A DNA stretch of 64,000 bases from Methylobacterium dankookense. Lineage in GTDB: Bacteria; Pseudomonadota; Alphaproteobacteria; Rhizobiales; Beijerinckiaceae. Positions 62,093 through 64,000 of this stretch are shown here, one piece after another. The first letter of the stretch is position 1; every line of letters begins with the position of its first letter. The position numbers and the translations under genes are program-made. The notes under the pieces are model-generated. The model worked only from the letters and a program-made list of their open reading frames with translations. It was not told the DNA's origin and made no database searches. Location of the stretch: contig NZ_CABFVH010000019.1 of assembly GCF_902141855.1 (NCBI RefSeq), forward strand, positions 1 to 64,000, read 5' to 3'.

Positions 62093-63139
62093 ATGTCGGC
62101 GGGACTGGCAGGGATGCTGCAGGCGGCGGGGGGCGAATCCTTCGCCACCATGTCGGGCGTGCAACGCGCCGCGGCCATGCTGCTGCTCCTCGGCGAGACC
62201 GATGGCGCGCCGATCTGGCAGCTCCTCGAGGAGGACGAGGTCAAGAAGGTCTCCCACGCGATGGTGCAGCTCGGCTCGCTCGAGGCCGACACCGTCGACA
62301 AGCTGATCATCGACTTCGTCTCCCGCCTGTCGAACAGCGGCGGCATCTCGTCGAACTTCGAGCGGACGGAGTCGCTCCTGCTGAAGATCTTCCCCAGCGA
62401 TCAGGTCTCCGCGATCATGGCCGAGATCAAGGGCGCCTCCGGCAAGCGCGTCTGGGCCTCGATCGCCCAGGTCGACCCGGAGATCCTCGCCTCGTTCCTG
62501 CGCAACGAGTACCCGCAGACGGTGGCCGTCGTGCTCTCCAAGGTGCGCTCGGACTACGCCGCCAAGGTGCTCACCATCCTGCCCGAGGAGTTCGCCATCG
62601 ACGTGCTCAGCCGAATGCTGCGCATGGAGACGGTGCAGAAGGAGGCCCTGCGCCACATCGAGGAGACGCTGCGCGTCGAGTTCGTCACCACGATCGCCCA
62701 GACCCAGCGCCGCGACGCGCACGAGCTGATGGCCGACGTGTTCAACGCCTTCGACCGGCAGACGGAGGGGCGCTTCCTGGCCGCCCTCGACCAGGCCAAC
62801 CGCGGCTCGGCCAAGCGCATCCGCGAGTTGATGTTCACCTTCGAGGACCTGCTCAAGCTCGATCCGGGCAGCGTCCAGACCCTGATGCGCAAGGTCGACA
62901 ACGACACCCTGTGCCGCGCGCTCAAGGGCGCCAACGAGCGGGTGCGGGCCTTCTTCATGGGCCAGATGTCCACCCGCGCCGCCAAGAACCTCACCGACGA
63001 GATGACCTCGCTCGGGCCGATCCGGCTCAAGGAGGTTGATGAGGCGCAGGCCAAGATGACCGAGGTGGCCAAGGAGCTGGCCGAGAAGGGCGAGATCATG
63101 ATCGCCAAGAACAGCGCCGAGGAGGAGCTGGTCTATTGA
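62093..63139 (+). CDS. fliG: Flagellar motor switch protein FliG
   Basis: A 348-aa rotor protein. The N-terminal domain (GVQRAAAMLLLLGETDGAPIW) binds FliF. The middle EHPQ-like motif appears as RNEYPQTVAVVLSKV. The C-terminal torque domain has FTFEDLLKLDPGSVQTLMRKVDNDTLCRALKGANERVRAFFMGQMSTRAAKNLTDEM, with the charged residues that face the stator. ATG 62093 follows a good AGGAGGAGAG. Its stop overlaps the fliH start by four bases. Confidence 0.95.
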   Translation: MSAGLAGMLQAAGGESFATMSGVQRAAAMLLLLGETDGAPIWQLLEEDEVKKVSHAMVQLGSLEADTVDKLIIDFVSRLSNSGGISSNFERTESLLLKIFPSDQVSAIMAEIKGASGKRVWASIAQVDPEILASFLRNEYPQTVAVVLSKVRSDYAAKVLTILPEEFAIDVLSRMLRMETVQKEALRHIEETLRVEFVTTIAQTQRRDAHELMADVFNAFDRQTEGRFLAALDQANRGSAKRIRELMFTFEDLLKLDPGSVQTLMRKVDNDTLCRALKGANERVRAFFMGQMSTRAAKNLTDEMTSLGPIRLKEVDEAQAKMTEVAKELAEKGEIMIAKNSAEEELVY

Positions 63140-63771
63140 GCGCGACGCCGTTCCTGTTCGACACCGATTTCCGCAAGCCGAAGGCGAACCCGGCGGCCGT
63201 GCGCGCCGCCGAGGAGGCCGCCCAGGCCGCGGCGGAGGCCCATGCGAGCGGCCTGGAGGCGGGCCGCGCCGAGGGCCGCGCCGAGGTCCAGGCGCAGCTC
63301 CAGGCCCGGCTCGCCGACGCGATGAACCGGCTCAGCCTGTCGCTGGCGGGGCTGCTCGCCCAGGCGGATGCCCGCGAGGCCGAGCGCGAGGCGCAGGCCA
63401 TGGAGGTCGCGGTGCTGCTCGCCCGCCGCATCGCCGGGGAGGCGCTCGACGCGCATCCGGCGGCGGCGATCGGCGAGGCGGCGCGCCACGCCCTGCAGCA
63501 CCTGCGCGGCGTGCCCCATCTCGTGGTCCGCGTGCAGGACGGGCTCGTCGAGGAGACCGAGGTGCTGATGCGGCGCCTCGCGCGCGAGCGCGGCTACGAG
63601 GGCCGCCTCGTGGTGCTGGGCGATCCCGACCTGGCGCTGGGCGATGCCCGCATCGAGTGGGCCGATGGCGGCGTGGTGCGGGCGCGCGACCGGATCGAGG
63701 CCGAGATCGACGCGGCGATCGCCACCTGCCTCGGCAGCGCTTCCGACCCGACCGAACAGGCGAGCTTCTGA
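63136..63771 (+). CDS. fliH: FliH-like flagellar export ATPase regulator
   Basis: A 211-aa protein. The N-terminus (TPFLFDTDFRKP) is followed by an Ala/Glu/Arg-rich coiled coil (about 20-95) and a C-terminal FliH/V-ATPase-E-like domain (AVLLARRIAGEALDAHP, HLRGVPHLVVRVQDGLVEETEVL, DARIEWADGGVVRARDRIEAEI). FliH holds the ATPase FliI and anchors it to FliN. The start is TTG 63136, overlapping the fliG stop. The call rests on context plus the domain pattern. Its stop overlaps the fliN ATG by one base. Confidence 0.83.
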   Translation: MSATPFLFDTDFRKPKANPAAVRAAEEAAQAAAEAHASGLEAGRAEGRAEVQAQLQARLADAMNRLSLSLAGLLAQADAREAEREAQAMEVAVLLARRIAGEALDAHPAAAIGEAARHALQHLRGVPHLVVRVQDGLVEETEVLMRRLARERGYEGRLVVLGDPDLALGDARIEWADGGVVRARDRIEAEIDAAIATCLGSASDPTEQASF

Positions 63772-64000
63772 TGTCCGACGATTTCAGCCTGCCCCAGCTC
63801 GGGGATTTCGATCCGAACCTCGCGGCGGACTCGATCCGCGACGCGCCGACCTCGCCGAAGACCGCCGCCGACCTGGAGCAGCTCTTCGACGTGCCGGTGA
63901 TGGTCTCGGCCGTGCTCGGCAAGTCGCGCATGCCGATCGGCGACCTGCTGCGCCTCGGCCCCGGCGCGGTGCTGGAGCTCGACCGCAAGGTCGGCGAGGC
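63771..64000 (+). CDS. fliN: Flagellar motor switch protein FliN, N-terminal part
   Basis: Starts ATG 63771, overlapping the fliH stop by one base, and continues past the right edge. Seventy-six complete codons are visible. After a variable acidic N-terminus, the SPOA domain starts: LEQLFDVPVMVSAVLGKSRM, PIGDLLRLGPGAVLELDRKVGE. This is the FliN C-ring signature. The order fliF-fliG-fliH-fliN with one- to four-base overlaps indicates one operon. Confidence 0.92.
   Translation, partial: MSDDFSLPQLGDFDPNLAADSIRDAPTSPKTAADLEQLFDVPVMVSAVLGKSRMPIGDLLRLGPGAVLELDRKVGE

Overview
The window is very G+C rich and reads as chromosome of an alphaproteobacterium, most likely a Methylobacterium-type member of the Rhizobiales/Hyphomicrobiales. 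The pointers are a SciP (DUF1153) CtrA-inhibitor gene inside a flagellar cluster, a CtrA-type box before fliF, a GTTC-N7-GTTC LexA box before an imuA-imuB-dnaE2 mutasome, a class I PHA synthase, two BTLCP-type cysteine proteinases, DUF3126 beside cysE, and many intergenic palindromic repeats. Genus and strain are inference. I saw no insertion sequence, prophage, CRISPR array, rRNA or tRNA.

Layout. 1-7.7 kb: the start of a polysaccharide-export lipoprotein gene (minus strand, cut by the edge), a membrane hydrolase, a small cytochrome c, a tandem-PilZ protein, two BTLCP paralogues around an 85-aa hypothetical, a small membrane protein, DUF3126 and cysE. 7.9-13.4 kb: a BzdR/BoxR-like HTH-shikimate-kinase regulator, a lytic transglycosylase, a HAD phosphatase/gluconokinase/PTP-like group and an orphan TRAP solute receptor. 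13.4-19.1 kb: a candidate minus-strand small RNA, class II photolyase, an exported protein preceded by a perfect 20-bp-arm hairpin, a CLC transporter and a collagen-like protein. 19.1-25.1 kb: the SOS-controlled imuA-imuB-dnaE2 operon.

25-36.2 kb: L,D-transpeptidase lipoprotein, HDAC-family deacetylase, a chemoreceptor, ribB with a degenerate GCH2 half, aroC, a toxin-first RelE/HigA-type toxin-antitoxin pair beside a solitary MrcB_N-domain protein, anmK divergent from tyrS, and DUF3140. 36.4-43 kb: prfB with an intact programmed +1 frameshift, an M23 peptidase, a Bcp peroxiredoxin and a 1143-aa YhdP/AsmA-like protein. 43.7-57.4 kb: two small lipoproteins, an AlaC-type aminotransferase, phaC, a FadL-type porin, an FAH-family hydrolase, a soluble inverted chemoreceptor, bioB, an orphan histidine kinase, and a TVP38/PmtA-like/mnmA group.

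57.6-64 kb: flagellar genes fliK, a possible small coupled ORF, flgD, sciP, then fliF-fliG-fliH-fliN with overlapping or nearly overlapping ends. This block links hook, basal-body and switch assembly with the CtrA cell-cycle circuit.

The observations most worth a second look are the candidate sRNA at 13363-13458, the RBS-overlapping perfect palindrome at 15442-15485, the collagen-like protein next to the SOS mutasome, the toxin-antitoxin/MrcB_N cluster, and the soluble chemoreceptor with the signalling tip in front of its sensor.
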